Part shown: positions 7,897 through 16,205 of the stretch, one piece after another
Numbering within the stretch: the first letter of the stretch is position 1
Layout: every line of letters begins with the position of its first letter
NCBI GenBank assembly: GCA_036504535.1
Contig: DASXUY010000051.1
Coordinates: 1 to 64,000, forward strand
Direction: 5' to 3'
Origin: JARLGU01 sp036504535
Lineage (GTDB): Bacteria > Armatimonadota > Armatimonadia > Armatimonadales > Capsulimonadaceae
Length of the DNA: 64,000 nucleotides
The notes under the pieces: generated by a model
Told to the model about the DNA's origin: nothing
The model's input: only the letters and a program-made list of their open reading frames with translations
The model's database searches: none
Program-made: the position numbers and the translations under genes

Positions 7897-8613
7897 TTAC
7901 TGGGACCCGGCGACCTTCACCAGGGACGGACGGATAACCTTACCATGCAGAGTGTATCCGCTCCGAAGCTCCTCGGTGACGGTATCCTCGGGCATGTCGG
8001 TGCCTTCGTCGACCATGACCGCTTCGTGAACGTCGGGGTTGAACTTCTCGCCGACAGAAGGAATGGGTTCGACCCCCTGCTTGGCTAGCGTGTCGAGGAA
8101 CTTGCGCAAAACGGCTTCTACGCCGCCGACAAGCTGCTCGTAACTCTGCGCCTTTTGGGCAGCGCCAAGACTAAGCTGGAAATCGTCGACGATGGGTAGG
8201 ACCTCTTTGATCAGCCGCTCGTTCGCGGTAGCGCGGATTCGCTTGATCTCTTCCTCGCTCCGCCTTCGATAGTTGTGCAGATCGGCGACAGCGCGGAGGT
8301 AATTGTTCTTGTTGCTCTCGACCTCGGCCTGAAGCGCCGCCAGCTGTTCTGCCGCAACAGCAGCGACCGCCGCTGCCGCTGTATCGTCAGCGGCTTCGCC
8401 TTCGGCACCAGGTTTAGGAGACGGCGACGTGAACAAAGCAGCGAGATCGTCGGCATTCAGCGCTTCGTCAAGCTCGATTGGCTGTCGGCCGCCTGATTCA
8501 TATTCTGCATCCTCGTCGCGAATGATGCTCGGTGTATACTCCGCGGCAGGGCTGGCGTCAGCGGTGATTTCCTCGGCTTCTTGCGAGCCGTTAGGGTTCA
8601 ATTTCTTGGTCAT
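7897..8613 (-). CDS. grpE: GrpE, nucleotide exchange factor of DnaK
   Basis: GrpE releases ADP from DnaK in the Hsp70 cycle. The 238-aa protein has an acidic, poorly conserved N terminus, the long coiled coil (ANNYLRA-type NNYLRAVADLHNYRRRSEEE) and the C-terminal beta domain with GEKFNPDVHEAV and LHGKVIRPSLVKVA, all diagnostic. It appears to be monocistronic: dnaK, dnaJ and hrcA are not adjacent, and no CIRCE element is visible upstream. A TATAAT box lies at 8681-8676 on the same strand. Confidence 0.95.
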   Translation of the reverse strand: MTKKLNPNGSQEAEEITADASPAAEYTPSIIRDEDAEYESGGRQPIELDEALNADDLAALFTSPSPKPGAEGEAADDTAAAAVAAVAAEQLAALQAEVESNKNNYLRAVADLHNYRRRSEEEIKRIRATANERLIKEVLPIVDDFQLSLGAAQKAQSYEQLVGGVEAVLRKFLDTLAKQGVEPIPSVGEKFNPDVHEAVMVDEGTDMPEDTVTEELRSGYTLHGKVIRPSLVKVAGSQ

Positions 8614-8675
8614 ACTTCTTAAACTCTCGTTAGCACGGCGAATAGTTCAATCTTGTCCGTGCGGTTTCCTTTGTC

Positions 8676-8704
8676 ATTATACCTAACCATGGACAGCCTG
8701 AACC
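8676..8704 (-). promoter_or_regulatory. Possible grpE promoter
   Basis: A perfect TATAAT on the minus strand (8681-8676) lies 62 nt before the grpE start. The -35 region at 17 bp spacing is weak (GGTTCA). Confidence 0.35.
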
Positions 8705-9025
8705 CCGTTTCGCCACACATGACCATGAGGGACTCCAGGATAGTTACGAATGATGGGCCCCCAACAATTTCTCAATTTCATCCAAGATTGCCAACGCCGT
8801 GTCGTTCCGACAAGAATCATCAAAAAGAATCAAAAACCTACAGCGCGGCCCTGATTTCGCCACAATAACAAGTACAAATACCAGAACTTGCCCGTTGCTG
8901 GAAAATTTGTTTGCAATAAACGACTCAAATCGCCGTTTGTGCTTTATAATCGGTGGGTAGAACTTATAAATAACTGGTATTAACCTCAGTGAAAACATGG
9001 GGTTCGTTGTGAAGGGACCGCAATA
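8705..9025. other. Intergenic region upstream of the small secreted protein
   Basis: No convincing ORF is visible. The right part is AT-rich and has a TATAAT at 8945-8950 on the plus strand, likely the -10 of the gene at 9026, but no good -35 lies at normal spacing. The leader to the start codon is about 70 nt. Confidence 0.4.
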
Positions 9026-9346
9026 ATGAAAATCTTGAAGCCCTTTCTGTTGGCAGTAACAATGTTCGTAGTAGGGATGGCGATGACAGTTGCAGCGAAC
9101 GCAGCTGACGTACCAACGAAGCGCGCGCCAGTTCAGGCAACTGGATTCGGCATGAAGCCACCGGTTACCGAGTTGATTGGGACGGCGTACTTTGCGGTTC
9201 TTGATCTACGCTCGAAGCCTGCAACGCCAGCGGCTACGCCTAGCACGACGCCCATGATGATGAGTCGCGTTCCGGCGAACACAAAGGTCGGCGCATCGTG
9301 CGAGGTTTACGTGACGCCGACAGAGACACAAACCCCGGCTAAGTAG
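9026..9346 (+). CDS. Small secreted protein of unknown function
   Basis: This 106-aa product has a clear Sec signal peptide (MKILKPFLLAVTMFVVGMAM, cleavage near ANAA-D) and then about 75 residues. The mature part includes TAYFAVLDLRSKPATPAAT, a Thr/Pro-rich linker, one Cys, and ends in PTETQTPAK. No family is recognised. It is a single-gene unit: an upstream TATAAT and a strong terminator at 9366-9391 bound it. It may be a cell-surface or periplasmic protein. Confidence 0.7.
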   Translation: MKILKPFLLAVTMFVVGMAMTVAANAADVPTKRAPVQATGFGMKPPVTELIGTAYFAVLDLRSKPATPAATPSTTPMMMSRVPANTKVGASCEVYVTPTETQTPAK

Positions 9347-9365
9347 TCGAAGTATTGAAGTAGGG

Positions 9366-9391
9366 AAAGCCGCCATATGGCGGCTTTTTTT
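9366..9391 (+). terminator. Rho-independent terminator of the small secreted protein gene
   Basis: AGCCGCC (9368-9374) pairs with GGCGGCT (9379-9385) around ATAT and is followed by a run of seven T. It starts about 20 bp after the stop codon. Confidence 0.85.
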
Positions 9392-9423
9392 GTTGCGTGA
9401 GGGCTGTTCGGTCGCGACCTGCT

Positions 9424-10119
9424 CTACCGCCCCATGAGTCTCGCCCACAGCGATCGGCGGGGAGGTTCCGCAGCAGGAGGAGCCACGACGCGCAGTTCCT
9501 GTTCTCGGGCCAGCGCGTCGGCGAGTCGTCGGCAGGTTTCGCGTTCAGCTTCCAGTGCGCTGCGCAGGTCAGTCAGGCGGCCTTCCTTCTCAGCGAGGAG
9601 GCGTTCGTATGTGGCGACGATGAGCATCGTGTCGGTCGCGTTTGTTTGAAGCGCCGGGGCAGACTGCAGAACAGCTTCGATCACATTGGCCGACCCTGCG
9701 TCAGGCACTGCCGCAGGCTGTGGCTCGGTGGGTGCCGTTTCGGCTTGCTTTGCAGGCTCGTCGGCCCCGCCGGACTCCGCAGCTTCGATTGGCTCAACAG
9801 GCTCCGCTGCCGCGGAGAAGACCGCATCGCCTCCCGGAAGCTCGGATTGCGCCGTCTCAGTCGCAATCTCGTGCACAGTGACAGGGGCGTCCGTCGTTAC
9901 ATCCGCCGCTGGGCCAGATCCGGCGATCTCGTCGTACAGGTCGTGCGGCACGATCTCAACCGTTACCAGCCCCTTCTTCGTCGTCCGGTACTCGCGCAGG
10001 AGCCGCGCCTTGCGGTCCGGGCGTGTTAGAATATGGCGAAGGGTCTTCTTTGGGACGCCCAACTGCTCGGCGGCTTCGGCGATAGTGTAGCCTTTATCGG
10101 ATGATGGGTTGGCGGGCAT
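9424..10119 (-). CDS. HTH DNA-binding protein with C-terminal coiled coil
   Basis: The first 60 residues of this 231-aa protein contain a helix-turn-helix of the MerR/excisionase kind (YTIAEAAEQLGVPKKTLRHI, then LLREYRTTKKGLVTVEI). An Ala/Glu-rich, low-complexity acidic linker follows (about 75-145), then a coiled coil at about 165-205 (YERLLAEKEGRLTDLRSALE). The C terminus is short and basic (RRSLWARLMGR). The layout resembles plasmid- and phage-type helper proteins and some chromosomal regulators, but no specific family is recognised. It is transcribed away from the neighbouring secreted-protein gene and is followed by purK-purE, which read the same way upstream of it. The target is unknown. 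Confidence 0.65.
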   Translation of the reverse strand: MPANPSSDKGYTIAEAAEQLGVPKKTLRHILTRPDRKARLLREYRTTKKGLVTVEIVPHDLYDEIAGSGPAADVTTDAPVTVHEIATETAQSELPGGDAVFSAAAEPVEPIEAAESGGADEPAKQAETAPTEPQPAAVPDAGSANVIEAVLQSAPALQTNATDTMLIVATYERLLAEKEGRLTDLRSALEAERETCRRLADALAREQELRVVAPPAAEPPRRSLWARLMGR

Positions 10120-10174
10120 CGGTCTACGCTTTCAAGTGGCTGTGAGGCGAGGTCAGCTTTACTTTGTTCGCCAA

Positions 10175-10681
10175 TTATTGGCTATTCTGTGTTGTTTCGA
10201 GCTGGCGTTGCTTTAGCTCGACCATCTCGCGAAGCTCGTCCTGATACGTGGCCATCTTCAGGGCGATATCGGGGTCGAACGAGCCCAGGATGCGAACGGC
10301 CAACAGGCCCGCGTTGGCCGCGTTGCCGATCGCAACGGTGGCGACAGGGATGCCCTTGGGCATCTGGACAATGGACATGAGCGAGTCCATGCCATCGAGA
10401 TATTTGAGCGGGACGGGGACGCCGATTACGGGAAGCGTGGTCAAACTCGCCACCATGCCCGGAAGGTGAGCGGCTCCCCCTGCGCCAGCGATGATGATCT
10501 TGAGGCCGCGCGATACGGCGGAACGGGCGTATTCGAGCATGCGGTCTGGAGTGCGGTGAGCTGAGACGATGGCGATCTCGTAGGAGACGCCGAACTCGCG
10601 GCAGATCTCGGCGGCCGCCTCCATAGTCGGCAGATCCGAGTCGCTACCCATGATAATCCCCACTACGGGTGCGTCAGCCAT
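10175..10681 (-). CDS. purE: PurE, N5-carboxyaminoimidazole ribonucleotide mutase
   Basis: PurE converts N5-CAIR to CAIR in purine synthesis, after PurK has made N5-CAIR. The 168-aa protein has the class I signatures GIIMGSDSDLPTM near the start, the SAHRTP loop, and GAGGAAHLPGM. I chose the ATG at 10681, which begins MADAPVVG and overlaps the purK stop by 8 nt. A longer frame to 10756 would add residues read from purK out of phase. It is second in the purK-purE pair. Confidence 0.95.
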   Translation of the reverse strand: MADAPVVGIIMGSDSDLPTMEAAAEICREFGVSYEIAIVSAHRTPDRMLEYARSAVSRGLKIIIAGAGGAAHLPGMVASLTTLPVIGVPVPLKYLDGMDSLMSIVQMPKGIPVATVAIGNAANAGLLAVRILGSFDPDIALKMATYQDELREMVELKQRQLETTQNSQ

Positions 10682-11840
10682 TGTCCGCCTCCTCGGTCCA
10701 GAACGCCTCGCGGGCTCGAAGAGCTTGCTCCAGCGCTGCCTTCGGGCTGTCGCCAAGCATATTTATGTGTCCCATTTTGCGTCCCGCCCGCGTTTGAGAC
10801 TTACCGTACCAGTGAACATGCGCTCCGGGAACAGCGGCTGTAGCTCGCGCCACTCCTGCACCTGGCGAAAAATCGCCTGTCTTGGTGCCCAGGAGGTTCG
10901 CCATCGCGGCACCGCCAGCCAGAAGGTGTGTGGGGCCAAGTGTGAGGCCGCACACTGCGCGGATGTGCTGCTCGAACTGCGATGTGGCGCAACAGTCCAT
11001 GGTGAAATGGCCCGAGTTATGGGGACGCGGCGCCATTTCGTTAATAAGGACGCTGCCGTCACGCGTTAGAAATAGCTCGACACCAAACAGGCCGACGCCG
11101 TCGACCGCTTCCACCGCCGCAACCGCCGCCCAACGAGCATTGTGCCGAACGGATTCGCTTAGCTCTGGGGCGGGTGCGACGACCGTGTCGCACCGGTGAC
11201 CGTCAAACGTCTGCACGCTCTCGACAACAGGATAGGCCGCGACCTGGCCGTCTTTGCCGCGCGCCACCATCACGGCGAGCTCGCGATCAAACGCTACAAA
11301 CTGCTCGGCGTACCAATCCTGGGGCTCAACAGGCAGTTTCTCGTCCCACTCTTTTTCGCTCCAAACGATTTCGACCCCATAACCATCATAACCGCCGTGG
11401 CGCGCCTTCAGCACCAGGGGATATCCCCAGACGGCGCCAAGGGTTTTGGCTTGCTGCATATCGGTCACCAGCGCGCCTTCGGGGCCAGCGAGACCGTTCA
11501 ATGCGAACTGCTGCCGTTGAATGAACTTATCGGTGAGGTAGGTAAGGGTCTTCGACGACGGGAACACCTGCGCGCCAGCATCCTCAAGCACGCGAAAATG
11601 AGCCGGATTGACCCACTCGTGCTCAAGCGTGATGACATCGCACTTCGACGCCAACTCCTGCAGAGCTGCAAGGTCGTCGTAGCGACCCGCGACGCGATGC
11701 GGGGTGACCTGGGCTGCGGGGCCGTCTGGGTCGGTGTCGAGGACGACAACCTTAAAGCCCAGGCGCTGGGCTGCTTGAGCGGACATGCGGGCAAGCTGCC
11801 CGCCGCCGATGATGCCTATGGTTTGAATGGGGAACTTCAC
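10674..11840 (-). CDS. purK: PurK, N5-carboxyaminoimidazole ribonucleotide synthase
   Basis: PurK carboxylates AIR with ATP and bicarbonate, feeding PurE. The 388-aa ATP-grasp protein has the N-terminal GIIGGGQLARMSAQAA, a LEHEWVN region, the ATP-binding block YPLVLKARHGGYDGYG, and the C-terminal INEMAPRPHNSGHFT, all typical. The start is a GTG. It is coupled to purE by an 8-nt overlap. The gene order purK-purE is the reverse of the enteric purE-purK order. Confidence 0.95.
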   Translation of the reverse strand: MKFPIQTIGIIGGGQLARMSAQAAQRLGFKVVVLDTDPDGPAAQVTPHRVAGRYDDLAALQELASKCDVITLEHEWVNPAHFRVLEDAGAQVFPSSKTLTYLTDKFIQRQQFALNGLAGPEGALVTDMQQAKTLGAVWGYPLVLKARHGGYDGYGVEIVWSEKEWDEKLPVEPQDWYAEQFVAFDRELAVMVARGKDGQVAAYPVVESVQTFDGHRCDTVVAPAPELSESVRHNARWAAVAAVEAVDGVGLFGVELFLTRDGSVLINEMAPRPHNSGHFTMDCCATSQFEQHIRAVCGLTLGPTHLLAGGAAMANLLGTKTGDFSPGAGVARATAAVPGAHVHWYGKSQTRAGRKMGHINMLGDSPKAALEQALRAREAFWTEEADNG

Positions 11841-12058
11841 GGTAGGATTCTACCTCAACAAGCAGGTCGCGAAATCTACGCAACGGGCGTTGCGCGTTCA
11901 TTCTCAGCGCGATCAATGGAAACTTTCGATAAAGATCGGGTAAGCGGAACCAATAAGGCGCGCGATGAGTTAAAATCGTAACATCGAAATAGTTCGATAT
12001 ATAAATAAGCGATCCGTCAACGGAAACTTATAAACGTTTGAATAGGAGACGCATCCAA

Positions 12059-13189
12059 ATGCCTTTTGCAACAGACCCAGCAGTCGCCGGGCTATTCCAG
12101 CCCTTTACCCTTGGTCCACTTGAGCTACGTAATCGTATCGCGATGGCGCCGATGACCCGATGCTTTTCGCCGGGGAATATCCCTGGCCCCGATGTTGCCG
12201 CCTACTACAAGAGTCGCGCGGAAGGCGGGGTCGGATTGATCATTACTGAAGGCACCTTCATTAACCACCCCCAAGCCAACGGTTATCCCAATGTGCCCGC
12301 GTTCTACGGCAAGGCGCTTGAAGGATGGAAGAAAGTTGTCGATGAGGTACACTCCGTCAACGGAAAAATAGCGCCTCAGATTTGGCATACGGGGCCAGCC
12401 CGTCGTCCGGGAATCGAGCCGGATCCGTCGCTACCCGGTATCGGGCCGTCGGAAGTAGTCGTCGACGGCAAAGTCGTTGTCGCGAAGGCGACCAAGCAGG
12501 ATATCGATGATATCGTGGCTGCGTTTGGGCAAGCGGCAGCCGACGCTAAGGCGACTGGCTTCGACGCAGTCGAGATCCACGGGGCGCATGAGTACCTGAT
12601 CGACGCGTTCCTCTGGGAGAAGACGAACACACGCGACGACGAGTACGGCGGGTCGCTTGAGAACCGCGGGCGGCTCGCGATAGAAGTGGTCAAGGCAGTT
12701 CGTGCTGCGGTGGGACCTGATTTTCCGGTGATCTTCCGGTTCTCTCAGTGGAAGCAGCAGGACTATACCGCGAAGCTTGCTAACAACGAAACCGATCTGG
12801 CGCGTGTGCTATTGCCCATATCCAAAGCCGGCGTGGATATCTTCCACGCCAGTGTCCGCCGCTTCTGGGCGGCTGAGTTCGAGACGGGACCGGAAACGCT
12901 AGCGCAGCTAACGAAGCGTATTACTGGCAAACCAGTAATCACTGTGGGTGGTATCGGCATCGGAACCGAGTTCCGGGGCGACTCCACGCAAGTGGCGACG
13001 GATCCGTTCCGTAACCCGAACAACATTGTCGAGGTTTCGCGTCAGTTAGTCGAAGGTAACTTCGATATCGCCGCTGCTGGCCGAGCGCTGCTCAACGATC
13101 CTCAGTGGCCGAACAAACTGCAATTCGGTAAGCGATCCGAGATCAGGCCATTTGCCGACGAGGCGCTCAAGAGCCTGGTCAGCGCCTAG
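12059..13189 (+). CDS. Old Yellow Enzyme family NADH:flavin oxidoreductase
   Basis: These FMN-dependent TIM-barrel enzymes reduce activated alkenes such as enones and nitro compounds, using NAD(P)H. The protein (376 aa) has APMTRCFSPGNIPG at the N terminus, the active-site segment HGAHEYLIDAFLWEKTNTR, then DEYGGSLENRGRLAIEVV, and a GGIGIGTEF / AAAGRALLNDPQW C-terminal FMN phosphate site. The start is ATG 12059, preceded by AGGAGA at about 9 nt; seven residues further upstream lack a site. It is followed 70 bp later by an ArsR-type regulator on the same strand, suggesting a self-controlled stress operon, for example for electrophiles. The physiological substrate cannot be read from sequence. 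Confidence 0.9.
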   Translation: MPFATDPAVAGLFQPFTLGPLELRNRIAMAPMTRCFSPGNIPGPDVAAYYKSRAEGGVGLIITEGTFINHPQANGYPNVPAFYGKALEGWKKVVDEVHSVNGKIAPQIWHTGPARRPGIEPDPSLPGIGPSEVVVDGKVVVAKATKQDIDDIVAAFGQAAADAKATGFDAVEIHGAHEYLIDAFLWEKTNTRDDEYGGSLENRGRLAIEVVKAVRAAVGPDFPVIFRFSQWKQQDYTAKLANNETDLARVLLPISKAGVDIFHASVRRFWAAEFETGPETLAQLTKRITGKPVITVGGIGIGTEFRGDSTQVATDPFRNPNNIVEVSRQLVEGNFDIAAAGRALLNDPQWPNKLQFGKRSEIRPFADEALKSLVSA

Positions 13190-13259
13190 CCCTCACCTCG
13201 CCTTCCGATTATCGGGAGGCGAGCTTAAACCCGAAGCGTAGAAAGGGGAGTGGAAAGCG

Positions 13260-13559
13260 GTGGATTTCGATAACATCATCAAAGCAATCGCCAACCCCAT
13301 GCGCCGCCAGATGCTGGCGTGGCTGAAGGATCCCGTCGCGCACTTCGGGCCTAACGAGCATCACGACTGTTGTGGCGGTGTCTGCGTCGGCAAGATCGTC
13401 GAAAAGAGCCAACTGTCCCAATCCACCGTTTCTGCGTACATGGACTGCCTGCAGCGTGCGGGCCTTGTAGTGTCCATGCGTCGCGGCCAGTGGACCTTCT
13501 ACAAGCGAAATGAACCCGTGATAGCTGAGTTTGTAGCCGCGATAGGGGCGGAGTTGTAG
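13260..13559 (+). CDS. ArsR-type winged-helix regulator with a Cys/His-rich loop
   Basis: This 99-aa single-domain protein is made of a short N-terminal helix (IIKAIANPMRRQMLAWLKDP), the recognition helix region (KSQLSQSTVSAYMDCLQRAG) and a wing (LVVSMRRGQWTFYKRNE). The loop before the HTH has HHDCCGGVC, with two adjacent Cys and a third four residues later. This pattern suits metal or thiol/electrophile sensing, but is not the standard ELCVC of ArsR. It starts at GTG 13260 after AAAGGGGAG. It lies just downstream of the Old Yellow Enzyme gene, which it probably represses. The inducer is unknown. Confidence 0.85.
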   Translation: MDFDNIIKAIANPMRRQMLAWLKDPVAHFGPNEHHDCCGGVCVGKIVEKSQLSQSTVSAYMDCLQRAGLVVSMRRGQWTFYKRNEPVIAEFVAAIGAEL

Positions 13560-13872
13560 GGGACGGGCAGAGTGGTAGGATGGCTCCGCCGGCCCCTACG
13601 CGGGGAGCGCCAGGATGTCCCTTGTCGCCGCAGGAGCGGCGGTGTTGCGAAGGGCGAGGCTCGCTTAGCGATAGGGCGTATTGGGCGGTAGATTGGACTG
13701 TGGGCGATGTGTTCGATAGTTCTTGGGCTCGGCCCAAGAACTATCGAACACATCGCCCACTCTGCCCGACAAGATTACAACCCAGATGCTTAGCCAACTA
13801 CACTCCATCGCCACAACCTCGCCGTCCTCGGCGGACTAGAAAATGCCCGCCCGGCACGAGGGCATCCTAATT
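13560..13872 (+). repeat. Composite intergenic repeat of about 310 bp, copy 1
   Basis: The interval between arsR and the recA leader is a patchwork repeat. Its far end (13810-13870) matches 39311-39370 in reverse orientation: TTAGGATGCCCT, CCGGGC, TAGTCCGCCGAGGACGGCGA, with roughly 85-90% identity over 60 bp. Its middle is the hairpin at 13700-13760. Its near end shares CGCTAAGCGA and GGCGGAGCCATCC-like blocks (on the reverse strand) with 39510-39615. Relative to the gene that precedes it (arsR here, rnj in the other copy) both copies face the same way, with the same end closest to the stop codon. No ORF in it is convincing. Confidence 0.65.
13700..13760. repeat. Perfect 29-bp-arm hairpin, copy 1
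   Basis: Arms 13700-13728 and 13732-13760 are exact reverse complements, with only TCG between them. The stem reads from GTGGGCGATGTGTTCG through to TTGGGC at the tip. The tip and base resemble the hairpin at 39422-39480, while the middle of the stem differs and still pairs. No T-run follows, so it is not a plain terminator. Confidence 0.9.
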
Positions 13873-13958
13873 CCTCTCACATCCCACAACAATTTCTCGC
13901 AACACCTTTCCGGATTCGCAGCGCTCGCGTGAGTATCTTAAATGAGAGGCTGAAAAAG

Positions 13959-13989
13959 TTGAACGATTCGCTGTAGGGCGAGGTATAAT
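13959..13989 (+). promoter_or_regulatory. Likely recA promoter
   Basis: TTGAAC (13959-13964) and TATAAT (13984-13989) with 19 bp between them lie about 140 bp before recA. I see no LexA box of the GAAC-N4-GTTC or CTG-N10-CAG type overlapping it. The leader of about 140 nt has no recognised structure. Confidence 0.5.
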
Positions 13990-14131
13990 CCCGTACAGGC
14001 GTTCCCATTTCGCGGACGCTTCTCGCAACGATCAGCGTTACGGCAAAATCAACGCCGCCGTATCGCTTTACGATAGGCAAAGCCGTGCTATGCGGCACGG
14101 AAAGCCTGGTTAAGGGAGAATAGGTAAAAGA

Positions 14132-15142
14132 GTGGACAAAGAGAAAGCCCTGGAATTGGCATTGGGACAGATCGAGAAGCAGTTCGGCAAAGGCAGCATC
14201 ATGCGCCTCGGCCAATCACCCCGCCAGACCGTCGAAGCGATTTCGACAGGCTCGTTGGCGCTCGACATCGCGCTCGGAGTGGGTGGCGTGCCGCGTGGGC
14301 GTATCACGGAGATCCACGGCGCGGAATCGTCGGGTAAGACGACTATCGCGTACCACGCAATCGCCGAAGCGCAGAAGATGGGCGGTGTGGCGGCATTCAT
14401 CGATGCCGAGCACTCGGTAGACCCCGAGTATGCGCGCAATTTGGGTGTCGATATCGATGCGCTCCTGATTTCGCAGCCCGCGACCGGCGAAGAGGCACTT
14501 GAGATCATGGACGCGCTCGTCCGATCCGGCGCAGTTGACATCGTGGCGCTCGACTCGGTTGCAGCGCTAGTACCGAAGGCGGAAATCGAAGGCGAAATGG
14601 GCGACTCCCACATGGGGGTGCAGGCCCGGCTTATGTCGCAGGCGATGCGCAAGCTCAACGGATCCATTTCGCGCACCAACACCGCCGCGATTTTTATCAA
14701 CCAGATCCGCGAAAAGATTGGCGTCATGTTCGGCAATCCTGAAACCACACCGGGCGGTCGCGCACTCAAGTTTTACGCGTCGGTGATGCTTGATGTTCGC
14801 CGCATCGAAACCCTCAAGCAGGGCAACGATATGGTCGGCAACCGGGTGAAGGTGAAAGTGACCAAGAACAAGGTCGCGCCGCCATTCCGCGTCGCCGAGT
14901 TCGACATCATGTTTGGCAAAGGCATCTCCCGCTCGGGCAGCATCATCGATATCGGTGTAGAGACCGGCCTGATCAACAAAGCAGGCTCGTGGTTCACGTA
15001 TGGCGACCTGCGTATCGGACAGGGCCGCGAGAATGCCAAGCAGTACCTCGAAGATCATCCCGAGCTGATGGCCGAAGCGGAATCCAAGATCCGCAACGAC
15101 GACAAGGCGCTTGAGATCCTGACCGTCGGCGCGGCTGAATAG
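14132..15142 (+). CDS. recA: RecA recombinase
   Basis: RecA forms filaments on single-stranded DNA and drives strand exchange and the SOS response. The 336-aa protein has Walker A GAESSGKTT, the Walker B region VDIVALDSVAAL, the L1 loop region (EGEMGDSHMGVQARLMSQAM) and L2 with NQIREKIGVMFGNPETTPGG, all canonical. The start is GTG 14132, with GGGAGAA and AGG purine runs upstream. recX is found two genes downstream rather than adjacent. Confidence 0.98.
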   Translation: MDKEKALELALGQIEKQFGKGSIMRLGQSPRQTVEAISTGSLALDIALGVGGVPRGRITEIHGAESSGKTTIAYHAIAEAQKMGGVAAFIDAEHSVDPEYARNLGVDIDALLISQPATGEEALEIMDALVRSGAVDIVALDSVAALVPKAEIEGEMGDSHMGVQARLMSQAMRKLNGSISRTNTAAIFINQIREKIGVMFGNPETTPGGRALKFYASVMLDVRRIETLKQGNDMVGNRVKVKVTKNKVAPPFRVAEFDIMFGKGISRSGSIIDIGVETGLINKAGSWFTYGDLRIGQGRENAKQYLEDHPELMAEAESKIRNDDKALEILTVGAAE

Positions 15143-15165
15143 CGATGAACCGGGGGTGGGGAAGG

Positions 15166-15205
15166 ACCTCACCCCCAAACCCCTCTCCTTGGAAAGGCGA
15201 GGGGA
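15166..15205 (+). repeat. Solo half-copy of the 118-bp inverted-repeat family
   Basis: ACCTCACCCCCAAACCCCTC followed by TCCTTGGAAAGGCGAGGGG. This is a degenerate left half of the element, placed 24 bp after recA. Confidence 0.6.
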
Positions 15206-15298
15206 ACCAGAGGGATTTCGCCTACCGCACTCATATTCCCCTTCGCCTATCAGTGCCGAAGGCGTGGACATTGCTATGTCCGGGGATTAGGGCTCCCA

Positions 15299-16051
15299 AT
15301 GTCTCCCACCCAACTCGCCGTCATCCTCGAAACGCTACGCTATCAACGTGAGCTGACCATCCACGGCGCCGAAAAGGTGACGCGAATTGGTGGCGCGACG
15401 GTGATCACCGACATCGGGCATCGCGGTGAATACCCGAGCGCGAACGATAACCATATCCACGGGCTGGGCGTGCTCGCGTCAGTGACCGAGGAGTTGCTCG
15501 ACGATCTCATCGCCCATTACCGTGCAGCTGGAATTCCCCGTTTCTTCGTCTACCTAAGCCCAAGTGAGCAGTGCGATGAAATCGAGCGTTGGCTCCTTGA
15601 ACGTGGGTTGTGGCTACGTCTGCCGCAGGATGTGCTGTACCGTCTGGCCGATCAGCCTCTGGCGATGCCGGGGTCGGGAGGCATCGTCGACGGACCAAAC
15701 AAGGGGCTGGACCCTTACGATTGGGATGTTATGCGATACGCTGACATGCCCGGGATGTACCTTTATGGCGCGGTAACGGAAACCGGCTACGAGCATCACG
15801 CGTACGGCGTCCTCTACGCTTACCACCAAGCCGCCTATCTCGGACCGGCTGGCACGGAAGCTGAGTGGCGCAGGCGTGGCGGGCAGACGGCGCTTATCGC
15901 AGCGCGGGTCACGAAGGCGCGTGAGCTTGGTTGCAAGCATATCTTCGCTGAGACGTATCAGCGCATCCTGAAGACCAGTTACAACAACCTGCTCAAGGCA
16001 GGATTTGTCCATGCTTATTCATCACCTATCTACGTTTGGGAAATCGACTAG
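15299..16051 (+). CDS. GNAT-family acetyltransferase-like protein
   Basis: This 250-aa protein has a C-terminal GNAT-like half: an AAYLGPAGTEAEWRRRGGQT segment fitting the acetyl-CoA pyrophosphate loop (R/Q-x-x-G-x-A), then ALIAARVTKARELGCKHIFA, and SYNNLLKAGF, which matches the usual N...L...GF element of motif B. The N-terminal half may be a second, decayed GNAT fold. The substrate is unknown. It lies between recA and the MFS gene, on the same strand. Confidence 0.7.
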   Translation: MSPTQLAVILETLRYQRELTIHGAEKVTRIGGATVITDIGHRGEYPSANDNHIHGLGVLASVTEELLDDLIAHYRAAGIPRFFVYLSPSEQCDEIERWLLERGLWLRLPQDVLYRLADQPLAMPGSGGIVDGPNKGLDPYDWDVMRYADMPGMYLYGAVTETGYEHHAYGVLYAYHQAAYLGPAGTEAEWRRRGGQTALIAARVTKARELGCKHIFAETYQRILKTSYNNLLKAGFVHAYSSPIYVWEID

Positions 16052-16205
16052 TCAGGCCAAGTCATCCCTATGTTCTGTGGTAATGATCCGCATGAAAAAC
16101 CATCATTTGCTTTATACTAAGCGTCACGAGTAGAATACTGCTAACCGAATTTGGTGCTTGCTGGACCAGTGCCAGAAGCTCCGCGACAACAGGAAGCAGT
16201 TTGTT

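Noticed and set aside
8614..8675. CIRCE heat-shock operator before grpE
   Set aside because: A GTTAGCAC-like half is visible but there is no matching GAGTGCTAA half at 9-bp spacing.
13351..13753. Two minus-strand frames of 84 to 128 codons over the arsR end and hairpin
   Set aside because: They are antisense to arsR and cross the perfect hairpin; no start signal or family.
13990..14131. LexA-binding site before recA
   Set aside because: Looked for CTGT-N8-ACAG and GAAC-N4-GTTC types and found no good match; the lineage may use another box.
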